NCBI RefSeq assembly: GCF_025149945.1
Contig: NZ_JALXVH010000030.1
Location: 1 to 34,367, forward strand
DNA from: Kocuria sp. p3-SID1428
GTDB taxonomy: Bacteria > Actinomycetota > Actinomycetes > Actinomycetales > Micrococcaceae
Length of the DNA: 34,367 bases
Direction: 5' to 3'
Made by a program: the position numbers and the translations under genes
The notes under the pieces: model-generated
The model's input: only the letters and a program-made list of their open reading frames with translations
What the model was told of the DNA's origin: nothing
The model's database searches: none
Shown: positions 1 to 8,285 of the stretch, piece by piece
Layout: each line of letters starts with the position of its first letter
Numbering within the stretch: the first letter of the stretch is position 1

Positions 1-7
1 GAAGGGG

Positions 8-23
8 CCGGAAGATGCTCCGG
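8..23 (-). terminator. weak hairpin after the 31-327 gene
   Basis: A five-base-pair inverted repeat (CCGGA / TCCGG with a six-base loop) lies just beyond the stop codon of the minus-strand gene at 31-327. There is no run of T after it on that strand, so it is only a possible terminator. Confidence 0.25.
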
Positions 24-30
24 ACGAGGC

Positions 31-327
31 TCAGTGGCCGGCGGGCTTGCTGATGTTGGTCGCAGCCGAGGCCGGCAGGTCCAGCGCCGTCTCGTGCCCG
101 CCGACGGGGCGCGAGCGGGTCTTGGAGGCCATGATCCCGGTGGGCACCAGCAGGGCCGCTCCGTAGACGCCGATGCCCAGCAGGAAGAGCCAGTTCTCGT
201 GGTGGGCGAACAGGTAGAAGCTCACCAGGATGGTGGCCATGGCGCCGATCAGCAGGATCAGGCTGACCGCGCCGGTGCCTTCGCCGGAATGACGGCGGAC
301 CTTGCGTCCCTGGGCATCGACAGCCAT
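31..327 (-). CDS. small two-helix membrane protein, unknown function
   Basis: This 98-residue protein has two hydrophobic segments, about residues 20-42 and 45-67, separated by a short polar turn (AHHENW), with a basic N-terminus (GRKVRRH) and a polar C-terminal tail. It has no signal-peptide cleavage site or catalytic motif that I can see, and I do not recognise the family. The ATG at 327 is preceded by a GAGGAC ribosome-binding site at good spacing. It lies 135 bases downstream of deoC on the same strand and may be a separate unit or a read-through partner. The hydrophobic pattern and strong codon bias make it a credible gene. Its function is unknown. Confidence 0.7.
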   Translation of the reverse strand: MAVDAQGRKVRRHSGEGTGAVSLILLIGAMATILVSFYLFAHHENWLFLLGIGVYGAALLVPTGIMASKTRSRPVGGHETALDLPASAATNISKPAGH

Positions 328-462
328 TGAGTCCTCGTTTCCATGGTGCGGCGCGTGCGGCCGCGATCGTGCGGGTTCCTGACGGCCAGTGTACGTCCTT
401 CGTGCAGCGGCCGCTCCGAGCCCCTGCCCGCGAGCCCAGCCGTGGCCCGCGAGCGCGGCGGC

Positions 463-1170
463 TCAGCCGAGCAGGGCGGCTCCGGCCGAGGCGCCGATGC
501 GCGAGGCCCCGGCGCGCAGCATCTCGACGGCCGCCTCGTGGGTGCGGATGCCGCCAGAGGCCTTCACGCCGATGCCGCGGCCCACGGCCGCGCGCATCAG
601 CTCGACGTCCTGGACCGTGGCGCCGCCGGTGGAGAAGCCGGTGGAGGTCTTCACGTAGTCGGTGCCGCCGGCCACGGCTGCCTCGCAGGCGACGGTCTTC
701 TGGGAGTCCTCGAGCAGGCAGGTCTCGATGATGGTCTTCAGCTGCGCCCCGCCCTCGTGGACGGCCTCGGCCACCGTGCGGACGTCGTGCTCCATGGTGG
801 GGCGGTCGCCGGCGCGGGCGGCCGCGATGTCCAGGACCATGTCGATCTCCTGGGCGCCGTTGCGGATGGCCTCGCGGGCCTCCCAGGCCTTGGCCTCGGG
901 CGTGGAGGCGCCCAGGGGGAATCCGACGACGGTGCACACCAGCACATCCGAGCCCGCCAGGGCCTCGGCGGCACGGGCCACCCACAGTCCGTTGACGCAC
1001 ACCGAGGCGAAGCCGTGCTCACGGGCCTCGGCGCACAGCTGGTCGATGGCCTCCGCGGAGGCCTCCGGCTTGAGCAGGGTGTGATCCACGCGCGAGGCGA
1101 TGTCCGCGGCGGTGATGTCCGACAGCGAGGAGATGGGCTGGCGCTCGGTGGGGTCGTAGGCGGAGGTCAT
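463..1170 (-). CDS. deoC: deoxyribose-phosphate aldolase
   Basis: DeoC cleaves 2-deoxyribose-5-phosphate to glyceraldehyde-3-phosphate and acetaldehyde, the last step of deoxynucleoside catabolism in the cytoplasm. The TIM-barrel protein is 235 residues from the ATG at 1170. The Schiff-base lysine is K174 in DYVKTSTGF, the proton-relay lysine is K203 in GVKASGGIRT, and the acidic pair sits in EIDMVLD (D110, D114). A second in-frame ATG lies six codons upstream at 1188, but an AGGAAGG ribosome-binding site sits eight bases before the inner ATG, so I chose that one. The 153-base gap to the upstream SUMT/HemD gene suggests its own promoter. Its pathway partners, purine nucleoside phosphorylase and a phosphosugar mutase, lie at 26945-29646. 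Identification is secure. Confidence 0.95.
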   Translation of the reverse strand: MTSAYDPTERQPISSLSDITAADIASRVDHTLLKPEASAEAIDQLCAEAREHGFASVCVNGLWVARAAEALAGSDVLVCTVVGFPLGASTPEAKAWEAREAIRNGAQEIDMVLDIAAARAGDRPTMEHDVRTVAEAVHEGGAQLKTIIETCLLEDSQKTVACEAAVAGGTDYVKTSTGFSTGGATVQDVELMRAAVGRGIGVKASGGIRTHEAAVEMLRAGASRIGASAGAALLG

Positions 1171-1323
1171 GTGCTGGGCCTTCCTCATGTGTGGGGGATC
1201 CCGCCCTGTGCGGACGGGCAGTGCCTCGGATGCCGCGCGGCGACCTGTGCGCGGCTCGGCGGTCTCTGCTGCTGAGGGTATCGGGCAGCCCCGACGCCGG
1301 CTCGCTGAACTCGTCAGTGCGCC

Positions 1324-3276
1324 TCAGCGCTGCTGCCCGGGTCCCAGGACGTCGCAGAGCTGGTTGATCATGGCGCCCATGCGGAATCGCTCGGGCACCA
1401 GGGCGGGGATCCCGGCCTCCTCGAGGGGCTGAGCGGTCACCGGCCCCACAGTCGCCGCGATCACCGCGCGGGCCGATGCGTCCTGCCCCGGGTGGAAGGC
1501 CGCGGCGAAGTCCTCGGCCAGTCCCAGGGCGGCGGCTGCGGAGACGAGGGCCTGGGCGCCGGCGGCCGAGGTGAAGGTGACTGCATCGATCCGTCGCGCG
1601 CAGACCTCGCGCACGAGTTCGGGCACGGCGCCGGTCTCATCGGCGTCGGCCCATCGGTGCGGAGTGACCGTCAGGATCTGCGCTCCGGCCTCGGCCAGGC
1701 GCTGACGCTGGCCCCGATCCGCGAACCCGTTCTCCTGCCAGCCCACCACGGCGCCGCTGAGGCCGCGGCCGTAGGCCTCCTGCAGCAGGTCGACGAGACG
1801 GGGCAGGGTCTCGTCGGGGGAGATGCCCGCGTCCTGCAGCCCCAGATTGCGCACGGCCGCCCGTCCCTTGGGCCCGCGCACCCACAGATCGGCCTCAGAG
1901 AGCACCTCGAGCGCTTCCTGGGACAGCCCGGCCGCCTCGACGACCTCCCACCACCGCTTGAAGCCGTAGCCCGTGGTGATCACGAACAGCCCCGGGCGTG
2001 CGGCCAGCAGGCGGCGCGTGTCGGCAATGACCTGCTCTTCCTGCTCGACGGGCACGAGCTTCAGCGACGGAGCGGCCAGGACCTCGGCCCCGCGACGGCG
2101 CAGCGCGCCCATCTGGTCCTCGGCCCGGCGGTGGGCGGTCACCGCGATGCGCCGCCCGGCCAACGGCAGGTCCTTCTGCGCGGTGTCGGGCGGTGCCACG
2201 GCCCGGTGCGGGGTGAGCTCGCCGAGCACGCGCTCGCGGTCCTCGGCGGCCAGCGCGGCGACCGGCCCGATCACGGTCACCGCGGGCGAGACCGCCGAGG
2301 CCAGGTCTACGACGGCGCTGTCCAGCTGGCCCGTGAGCGTGCGCTGATCGGGGGAGAAGCCCTTCTCCACCACGGCGATCGGCAGCTCGGGGGAGGCCCC
2401 GGCGCGCATCAGCCCGCTCACGAGCTGCGGCAGGGTGGAGACCCCCATCAGCACCACGAGGGTGGCTCCGGTGCCCAGCAGCCGCGCGAAGCCGGCCAGC
2501 TCGTCGTCGTCGAAGGGCACGTGCCCGGAGGCCACGGTGAAGGCCCGGGAGACCTCGCGGAAGGTCAGTGGGATGCCAGCCGCGCCGGGCACGGCCACGG
2601 CGGAGGTGATGCCGGGAACGGTCTCCACGGGGATGCCCCAGGACTCGCAATCGGCGGCCTCCTCCCCGCCGCGGCCGAAGACGTACGGATCCCCGCCCTT
2701 GAGGCGCACCACGCGGCGGCCGCGGGAGGCCGCGGTGAGCAGCTGGCGCTGGATCTGCTCCTGGGGCACCGGGTGGTGCCCGGGCCACTTGCCCACGCGC
2801 ACGATCTCGGCGTGCGGGGCATGTGCCTCGACGACGCCCTGCGGGGCCAGCCGGTCCAGCAGCACGACGTCGGCATCGGCCACGGCCTCCAGCCCGCGCA
2901 CTGTCATCAGCTCCGGCGCACCGGGGCCGCCGCCCACCAGGGACACGCCCTTGCCGGGTGCGGGCACGACCGAGACCGGCACGGGGCCGTGGACCTCACG
3001 GAGCCGCAGCAGCAGCTGCTCCCATGGGGCGCGATCGCCGACCACGACGACGAGTCCCGGTGCCCCGCCTCTGAGGGCCTGCTCGGCAGGGGCCTCGTCG
3101 CCGGGTGTCTCACCCGCCTCGGCCGCGGCGCCGGAACCAGCACCGGCGGCACCAGCCGGGCCGGCGACCGCGCGGACCTCGGCGCCGGCGGCGCGCAAGC
3201 GCCTGGCCGGACGGGAGTCGTCGTCGGCGCCGAGCAGCAGGAGGCGAACGCCGTCCACAGAGGTGTCGAGAAGCAT
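1324..3276 (-). CDS. fused uroporphyrinogen-III C-methyltransferase / uroporphyrinogen-III synthase
   Basis: This 650-residue bifunctional enzyme supplies siroheme for the neighbouring nitrite reductase. Residues about 108-352 form the SAM-dependent methyltransferase (CobA/SUMT), with VGGGPG at 114-119, RLKGGDPYVFGRGGEE at 191-206 and PGITSA at 221-226. Residues about 372-650 form a HemD-type uroporphyrinogen-III synthase that closes the tetrapyrrole ring. Residues 1-105 look like a decayed CysG-type NAD-binding precorrin-2 dehydrogenase domain: a beta-strand and an AGAEV motif remain, but the expected GGG loop reads GADDD and the middle is low-complexity Ala/Gly. The gene follows nirB after only 58 bases, so co-transcription is likely. 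The ribosome-binding site before the ATG is weak. Precorrin-2 oxidation must come from another enzyme if the N-terminus is dead. Confidence 0.92.
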   Translation of the reverse strand: MLLDTSVDGVRLLLLGADDDSRPARRLRAAGAEVRAVAGPAGAAGAGSGAAAEAGETPGDEAPAEQALRGGAPGLVVVVGDRAPWEQLLLRLREVHGPVPVSVVPAPGKGVSLVGGGPGAPELMTVRGLEAVADADVVLLDRLAPQGVVEAHAPHAEIVRVGKWPGHHPVPQEQIQRQLLTAASRGRRVVRLKGGDPYVFGRGGEEAADCESWGIPVETVPGITSAVAVPGAAGIPLTFREVSRAFTVASGHVPFDDDELAGFARLLGTGATLVVLMGVSTLPQLVSGLMRAGASPELPIAVVEKGFSPDQRTLTGQLDSAVVDLASAVSPAVTVIGPVAALAAEDRERVLGELTPHRAVAPPDTAQKDLPLAGRRIAVTAHRRAEDQMGALRRRGAEVLAAPSLKLVPVEQEEQVIADTRRLLAARPGLFVITTGYGFKRWWEVVEAAGLSQEALEVLSEADLWVRGPKGRAAVRNLGLQDAGISPDETLPRLVDLLQEAYGRGLSGAVVGWQENGFADRGQRQRLAEAGAQILTVTPHRWADADETGAVPELVREVCARRIDAVTFTSAAGAQALVSAAAALGLAEDFAAAFHPGQDASARAVIAATVGPVTAQPLEEAGIPALVPERFRMGAMINQLCDVLGPGQQR

Positions 3277-3334
3277 GTGATCAGCCTAGAACGGCAGGCC
3301 GGTCGTCTGGTCCACGCCCCCGGCGGAGTGCGGG

Positions 3335-5974
3335 TCAGCCCTGGGCGCTCACCGGGATGCGGGTCCCGGAGATCAGCACCGGGCCCGTGCCGTCCTCGGC
3401 GGCGGCGATCTCCTCCGGCGTGGCCGGGCGGATCTGCTCGCGCTCGAGCACGTACTGGCGGGCGGAGTCGTCCGAGGCATCCGGGTCGTTGACGAACGGG
3501 CGGAACCGGCGCAGGCGCTGCGGGTCGCGCAGGGTCGCGGCCCACTCGTCCTCGTAGCCCTCGACCTGGCGCTGCATGTCCGCCTCCAGGTCGGCGCAGA
3601 TGCCCAGGGAATCGTCGATCAGCACCGCCTTGAGGTGGACGATGCCGTCGCCGTACTCCTCGTCGAGGTCCTCGAGCCATCGGGCGGTGCGCTGCAGCTT
3701 GTCCGCGGTGCGGATGTAGTACATGAGGTAGCGGTCCACGTACTGCACGAGCTCGGCCTCCGAGACGGACTCGGCGAAGACCCTGCCGTGAGCGGGATTC
3801 GCCCCGCCGTTGCCGCCCAGATACAGCGTCCAGCCCTCGGGGGTGGCCATCACGCCGATGTCCTTGGACTGGGACTCCGCGCAGTCGCGGGCGCAGCCCG
3901 AGGAGCCGATCTTGAACTTGTGGGGTGAGCGCAGCCCGCGGTAGCGGTTCTCCAGGCGGATGCCCATGCCCACGGAGTCCTGCACGCCGTAGCGGCACCA
4001 GGTGGAGCCCAGGCAGGACTTCACGTTGCGCAGGGACTTTCCGTAGGCCTGCCCGGATTCGAATCCGGCATCCACGAAGCGCTTCCAGATCTCGGGCAGC
4101 TCCTCCAGTCGGGCGCCGTAGAGCCCGATGCGCTGAGCGCCCGTGATCTTGGTGTAGAGCCCGTACTCGCGTCCGACCTCGGCGATCACCGCGAGCTTCT
4201 CCGGGGTGATCTCCCCGCCCGGGATGCGCGGGACCACCGAGTAGGTGCCGTCCTTCTGCATGTTGCCCAGGTTGCGGTCATTGGTGTCCTGCAGGGTGCC
4301 GCGGCCCTCGTCGAGCACGTAGGCATGCGGCTGCGAGGCCAGGATCGAGGCCATCGTGGGCTTGCAGATCGCGCAGCCGTCCTGACCCCTGCCGAAGCGC
4401 TCGAGAGCCTCCGGGAACGTGCGGATGCCGGTGGCGCGCACCGCCGCGTAGAGCTCGGCGCGCGAGAGCTCGAAGTGCTCGCACAGCGCCTTGGAGACCG
4501 TCAGGCCCATCTCGGCCATGGTCTTCTCGAGCGTCTTGTGCATCATCGGAACGCACGAACCGCACTGGGTGCCGGCATCCGTGCACTTCTTCAGCTCCGG
4601 CACGGACTGGTGGCCGTCGCGCACGGCCTGGCGGATCTCCCCGAAGGGCACACCGTTGCACGAGCACAGGATGGCGTCATCGGGCAGCTCGGTCTCGGGG
4701 GCGTCGCCGCCGGCCGCGGAGAGGTAGCGAGCCGGCTCGGCCGGCAGCGGTCGGCCCTGCAGGGGGCGCAGGGCGTCGTAGGGCTCGGCATTGCCCACGA
4801 ACACGCCGCCGATCAGGGTCTCGCGGTCCTCGGCCACCACGAGCTTCTGATAGATCCCGGCCACCGGATCGGAGTAGTCGACCTCGATCGCCCCGGGCGT
4901 GGTCGCGTAGACGTCGCCGAAGGAGGCCACGTCCACGCCGGCGAACTTCAGCCGGGTCGAGGTGTCGAAGCCGGAGACCTCACCGTCCCCGCCGTGGAGG
5001 CGATCGGCCACGACCTCGGCCATCTTGTTGGCAGGGCCCACCAGGCCCCAGGTCTGGCCCAGGATGTGCGCGACCTCGCCGATGGCCCACACGTGGGCCA
5101 CAGAGGTGCGGCAGGCCTCGTCGACGACTACGCCGCCGCGCGGGTCCAGATGGAAGCCTGAGCGCCGCGCCAGGCCGGAGCGGGGGCGGATGCCCACGCC
5201 CAGGATGACCATGTCCGCCTCGAGCCGGCGCACCACCGCCTCGGGGCCGGGGCCGTCGGCGACGTTCACGCCGATCACGTTCTCCTGCTCGTCCAGCTCC
5301 ACGCCCTGGATATAGCTCGAGCACTGCACGTCCAGGCCCTGCTCGCGCATCAGCGAGTTGACGGCCAGTCCGCCCTCGCGGTCCATCTGGGTGCACAGCA
5401 GGAATTCTGCGACGTCCAGGATGGTGGCCTCCGCACCCAGATCCAGAAGCCCGGCGGCGGCCTCCAGACCGAGCAGACCGCCGCCCACGACCACCCCGCG
5501 CGGGGCGCGCCCCAGCTTCTGCTTCAGCTGCTCGACCTCGGCCACGATGCCGCGTACGTCGTCGATCGTGCGGAAGACGTGGACCCGGTGGGCGCCCGGG
5601 ATGTTCAGGGTAGCGGCGTTCGAGCCGGTGGCCAGCACGAGCTCGTCGTAGGCGAAGGTCTCGCCGCTGCGGGTGAGCACCGTGCGAGCCTTGACGTCCA
5701 GCTCGGCGGCGCGCTGGCCCGAGCGCAGCTCGATGCCCGGTGTCTGCCACATCTGCGGATCGCCCAGCGTGAGGTCGCGCTCGGCGTCCACGAACAGCTT
5801 CTCCAGGGCCACGCGGTCGTACGGGGTCCATTGCTCCTCGGAGAGCACCGTGATCGTGTCCTGGCCGAGCCCGCGCTTGAGCATGGACTGCACGAAGCGG
5901 TGAGCGGCGGGGCCGCCTCCGATGACGAGGATCCGGCGTCCGGTCGAGGTGTCCTGGGCGGTGGTCTCTGACAT
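3335..5974 (-). CDS. nirB: NAD(P)H-dependent assimilatory nitrite reductase, large subunit
   Basis: NirB reduces nitrite to ammonium in the cytoplasm with electrons from NAD(P)H. In the 879-residue protein, residues 12-400 are a FAD/NAD pyridine-nucleotide oxidoreductase (GGGPA at 19-23, second Rossmann GGGLLG at 164-169). A BFD-type [2Fe-2S] domain has C437, C439, C471 and C474, followed by a second BFD-like stretch near 498-540. Residues about 580-850 form the sulfite/nitrite reductase half with the siroheme-[4Fe-4S] ligands C654, C660, C694 and C698. I chose the ATG at 5974, which has GAAGGA upstream. The in-frame ATG at 5992 overlaps that site. The downstream siroheme gene fits an operon. 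nirD, usually in tandem, here starts on the opposite strand at 6211. Confidence 0.95.
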   Translation of the reverse strand: MSETTAQDTSTGRRILVIGGGPAAHRFVQSMLKRGLGQDTITVLSEEQWTPYDRVALEKLFVDAERDLTLGDPQMWQTPGIELRSGQRAAELDVKARTVLTRSGETFAYDELVLATGSNAATLNIPGAHRVHVFRTIDDVRGIVAEVEQLKQKLGRAPRGVVVGGGLLGLEAAAGLLDLGAEATILDVAEFLLCTQMDREGGLAVNSLMREQGLDVQCSSYIQGVELDEQENVIGVNVADGPGPEAVVRRLEADMVILGVGIRPRSGLARRSGFHLDPRGGVVVDEACRTSVAHVWAIGEVAHILGQTWGLVGPANKMAEVVADRLHGGDGEVSGFDTSTRLKFAGVDVASFGDVYATTPGAIEVDYSDPVAGIYQKLVVAEDRETLIGGVFVGNAEPYDALRPLQGRPLPAEPARYLSAAGGDAPETELPDDAILCSCNGVPFGEIRQAVRDGHQSVPELKKCTDAGTQCGSCVPMMHKTLEKTMAEMGLTVSKALCEHFELSRAELYAAVRATGIRTFPEALERFGRGQDGCAICKPTMASILASQPHAYVLDEGRGTLQDTNDRNLGNMQKDGTYSVVPRIPGGEITPEKLAVIAEVGREYGLYTKITGAQRIGLYGARLEELPEIWKRFVDAGFESGQAYGKSLRNVKSCLGSTWCRYGVQDSVGMGIRLENRYRGLRSPHKFKIGSSGCARDCAESQSKDIGVMATPEGWTLYLGGNGGANPAHGRVFAESVSEAELVQYVDRYLMYYIRTADKLQRTARWLEDLDEEYGDGIVHLKAVLIDDSLGICADLEADMQRQVEGYEDEWAATLRDPQRLRRFRPFVNDPDASDDSARQYVLEREQIRPATPEEIAAAEDGTGPVLISGTRIPVSAQG

Positions 5975-6210
5975 GAGTGGCTTCCTTCGCATCGCGGGTG
6001 GGCTCGCTCCGATCAGACCACGCGCCCCCGGGCAAGGAGGACCTCAGTTGCCTTCAGATGCTGCGGGACCTGCGCGCGGCAGCGGCCTGCGGGTACGGTT
6101 CACGACAGGGCCGCGCCGAGCTCGCGGCGCCCTTCGAGACCTCCTGCGGAGGGCTCGCACACCGGGCACGGCGCTCGCCGCGCCCGAGGACCCAGGCAAG
6201 GAGCCGCATC
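5975..6210. promoter_or_regulatory. divergent nirB / nirD intergenic region
   Basis: These 236 bases separate two divergent nitrite-assimilation genes and must hold promoters for both. A TANNNT-type -10 candidate (TACGGT, about 6106-6111) faces nirD, and a TTGCCT near 6049 resembles a -35, but the two are not at proper spacing to each other. I see no clear GlnR box. A strong AAGGAG at 6198-6203 is the nirD ribosome-binding site. Confidence 0.4.
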
Positions 6211-6552
6211 ATGAGCGCCACGACCGCCGTCGAGATATGCCGCCTCGAGGACCTGGAGACCGGCTGGGGCGAGGTCGCCCTGGTCGAGGGCCGCCAGGTG
6301 GCCGTCTTCCGGCTGCCGGACGACACCGTGGCCGCGGTGGATCACGCCGATCCCCGCTCGGGCGCGCTCGTGATCGCCCGCGGGATCGTGGGCGCCACGC
6401 TCGACGGGACCCCCACGATCGCCTCCCCGCTCTACAAGGAGGTCTACGACCTGCGCACGGGCCAGTGCCTCACGACCGATGCCTACGAGCTGCCCGTCCA
6501 CGACGCGACCGTCTCCCCGCAGGGCCGGGTCGTCGTGGCGCTGCGCCCGTGA
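6211..6552 (+). CDS. nirD: nitrite reductase small subunit NirD
   Basis: NirD is the small Rieske-fold partner of NirB in assimilatory nitrite reduction. The 113-residue protein keeps the family landmarks: an early ALVEGRQVAVFRL strand pair, a D-H-A-D-P segment, and a SPLYKEVYDLRTGQCL strand near the C-terminal half. As is normal for NirD, the Cys-His ligands of true Rieske proteins are absent. The ATG at 6211 has AAGGAG eight bases upstream. The reading frame is open much further upstream, but that part lacks family similarity. Its stop codon overlaps the GTG start of the next gene (GTGA), indicating translational coupling with the chelatase that inserts iron into siroheme. Confidence 0.92.
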   Translation: MSATTAVEICRLEDLETGWGEVALVEGRQVAVFRLPDDTVAAVDHADPRSGALVIARGIVGATLDGTPTIASPLYKEVYDLRTGQCLTTDAYELPVHDATVSPQGRVVVALRP

Positions 6553-7346
6553 GCGCGCGGGGCGCCGGAGCCCCTGGACCCCGGTCCGAGGTCGACCCCG
6601 TCCTGCTGCTGTGCGCGCACGGCTCGCGCTCGCCGACGGCTCAGCGCGCCACGGCACGGATCACCGAGCAGGTCGGGCGCCTGCTGCCGGGAACCGAGGT
6701 GGTCGAGACCTGGGTCGACGTGCAGACCCCGGATGTCGCTCAGCGATGCGCCGAGCTGGCTGATCGCCCGGTCGTGATCGTGCCCCTGCTGCTGTCCGCC
6801 GGCTATCACGTGCGCCACGATCTTGAGCTGGCCGTGCACGGGCGGCTGCACCATGTCGTCGTCGGTGCTCTGGGACCGGATCCGCGGCTCTCCACGCTGC
6901 TCGCGCGCCGGCTGGCGGAGGCTGAGCAGGAGCCCGTTGCGGCCGAAGACGGCCACGCCGCGGCCGGGGCAGGAGAGCGCAGCGAGGATCCGGTCGTGCT
7001 GATCGCCGCCGGTTCCTCCGACGCGCGCGCGGTGGCCGATGTCCGCGCCCAGGCGCAGGATCTCGCGGGGCGTCTGGGGCGCCCCGTGGAGACGGGCTTC
7101 GTCTCGGCCGCGCAGCCATCGGCGCCGGAGGCCGTGGAGGCGGTGCGGAAGCGGACGGGGCGGCCGGTCACGGCGGCGTCGTTCCTGCTGGCGCCGGGGC
7201 AGTTCCACGACCGGGCCGCGGACGCCGGAGCCGAGCGGATCTCGGCGCCGCTGCTCGTCGAGGACGCAGTGGCCGAGGAGATCCTGGAGATCGTGCTGCA
7301 GCGCCGGCAGGAGGGCCTGCGACTGCTGGCCTCAGGCGGGCGCTGA
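6549..7346 (+). CDS. sirohydrochlorin chelatase family protein (CbiX/SirB type)
   Basis: The 265-residue protein is a class II chelatase, probably inserting Fe2+ into sirohydrochlorin to complete siroheme for NirB. The N-terminal half has the catalytic histidine in CAHGSRS (H24) and the second conserved histidine in PLLLSAGYHVRHD (H87). The C-terminal half repeats the fold (LIAAGSSDARA, FLLAPGQFHDR) but has lost the first histidine, so it is probably structural, as in long two-domain members of the family. I chose the GTG at 6549 because it overlaps the nirD stop by four bases and is followed directly by the domain. A cobalt-specific role (CbiX) is possible, but the nitrite-reductase context favours iron. 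Confidence 0.88.
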   Translation: MSARGAGAPGPRSEVDPVLLLCAHGSRSPTAQRATARITEQVGRLLPGTEVVETWVDVQTPDVAQRCAELADRPVVIVPLLLSAGYHVRHDLELAVHGRLHHVVVGALGPDPRLSTLLARRLAEAEQEPVAAEDGHAAAGAGERSEDPVVLIAAGSSDARAVADVRAQAQDLAGRLGRPVETGFVSAAQPSAPEAVEAVRKRTGRPVTAASFLLAPGQFHDRAADAGAERISAPLLVEDAVAEEILEIVLQRRQEGLRLLASGGR

Positions 7347-7372
7347 GCCCGGGCGGCGGCAGGTGAGTGCGC

Positions 7373-8182
7373 TCAGTCGTCGTCCTTGTCCGAGGCGGCG
7401 GAGTCCTCCCGCTCGACCTGGACGATGGGCATCATCCCCGTGCGGGCCTGCTCATTGCGCTGGCTGCGCTGCCGGCCCAGCCGACCCTTGTGCACCACGA
7501 TCCGCGGCCTCTTGGCGCTGGCGGTGCGGGCCAGCTGCCGCCCTGCGGAGCCGACATCCCAGCCGCCCTGACCCGGAAGCGTCCACCCCAGGGTGCGCGT
7601 GAGCACGGTCAGCAGGGCCGCCAGGAGGATCGCGGCCCCCATGCCCCAGTTGGGTCGACCCAGCTCCCACGCGGCCGCCATGGTCAACGCGCTGGCGAAC
7701 GCAGTGGTGGCCGTGAGGGTGTTGCCGCCGAAGATGCCGGGGACGCGGCCGATGCAGACATCGCGCACGGCGCCGCCGCCGACCGCGGTGATCATGCCCA
7801 GCATGATCGCCGGGATCCAGCCCAGCCCGGCGGCCAGTCCCTTGGAGGCGCCGGTGGCGGCCCAGCAGCCCAGGGCCAGCGCATCCGCCGCCGAGAGGGC
7901 CCGGTGCATCCAGCGGCCTTTGATCGGGAGGTTGAAGATCAGGCCCGTGCCGATCAGCGCGGTGATGAGGTAGGTCGGATCGCTGAGGGCCACCGGCCTG
8001 CCGTTCTGGAGCAGGACATCGCGGATCATGCCGCCGCCCAGCCCGGAGAGCACGGCCAGGACCAGGAAGCCGATGATGTCCAGCTTCAGGGAGCGGGCGA
8101 TCGCTCCGCCGAGCACGGCGTTGACGAACACCCCCGCCAGGTCGACAGCGCGGAATACCGCCTCAGGGTCCAGCAGCTGCAC
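7373..8182 (-). CDS. TRIC / UPF0126 family membrane channel protein
   Basis: This is a polytopic inner-membrane protein of the prokaryotic TRIC (YadS/YicG, UPF0126) family, whose members conduct cations and have been linked to glycine transport. Two internal repeats, each of three helices, are visible: the first carries LSGLGGGMIRDVLL and the second ITAVGGGAVRDVCIG, the paired GGGxxRD signatures of the fold. A seventh helix follows near residues 185-205. The C-terminal tail (about 60 residues) is basic, then acidic, and cytoplasmic by the positive-inside rule. The open frame extends to a TTG at 8215, but a GAGGAGG site five bases before the GTG at 8182 decides the start, giving 269 residues. 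It converges with the chelatase gene, leaving 26 bases between stops. Confidence 0.88.
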   Translation of the reverse strand: MQLLDPEAVFRAVDLAGVFVNAVLGGAIARSLKLDIIGFLVLAVLSGLGGGMIRDVLLQNGRPVALSDPTYLITALIGTGLIFNLPIKGRWMHRALSAADALALGCWAATGASKGLAAGLGWIPAIMLGMITAVGGGAVRDVCIGRVPGIFGGNTLTATTAFASALTMAAAWELGRPNWGMGAAILLAALLTVLTRTLGWTLPGQGGWDVGSAGRQLARTASAKRPRIVVHKGRLGRQRSQRNEQARTGMMPIVQVEREDSAASDKDDD

Positions 8183-8216
8183 GACCGCCTCCTCGTCGGG
8201 ATGCCGACACGACAAC

Positions 8217-8252
8217 GGGCCGCGGTCTGCGGCCCCGCTGAGGCTATCAGCG
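8217..8252 (-). terminator. tandem perfect hairpins between NmrA-like and TRIC genes
   Basis: Two perfect stem-loops stand back to back: GGGCCGC / GCGGCCC with a five-base loop (8217-8235), then CGCTGA / TCAGCG with a five-base loop (8236-8252). They begin 33 bases past the stop of the 8286-9209 gene and end about 34 bases before the TRIC start. No T-run follows on either strand. They could terminate the upstream gene or structure the TRIC leader. Confidence 0.4.
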
Positions 8253-8285
8253 CGGCGCGGGGCGACAGCGCGCAGGGGCTGCGGC

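Noticed and set aside
1492..3492. A long plus-strand open frame opposite the SUMT-HemD fusion
   Set aside because: It is a shadow of the real gene, rich in Gly/His/Arg/Gln, without a ribosome-binding site or motif.
6340..6480. Lack of Rieske iron-sulfur ligands in NirD
   Set aside because: This is normal for NirD small subunits, which keep the fold but not the cluster.
7343..7376. CTGAGC / GCTCAG inverted repeat between the converging chelatase and TRIC genes as a shared terminator
   Set aside because: The six-base stem has a 22-base loop, lies mostly over the stop codons and has no T-run, so the support is too weak.
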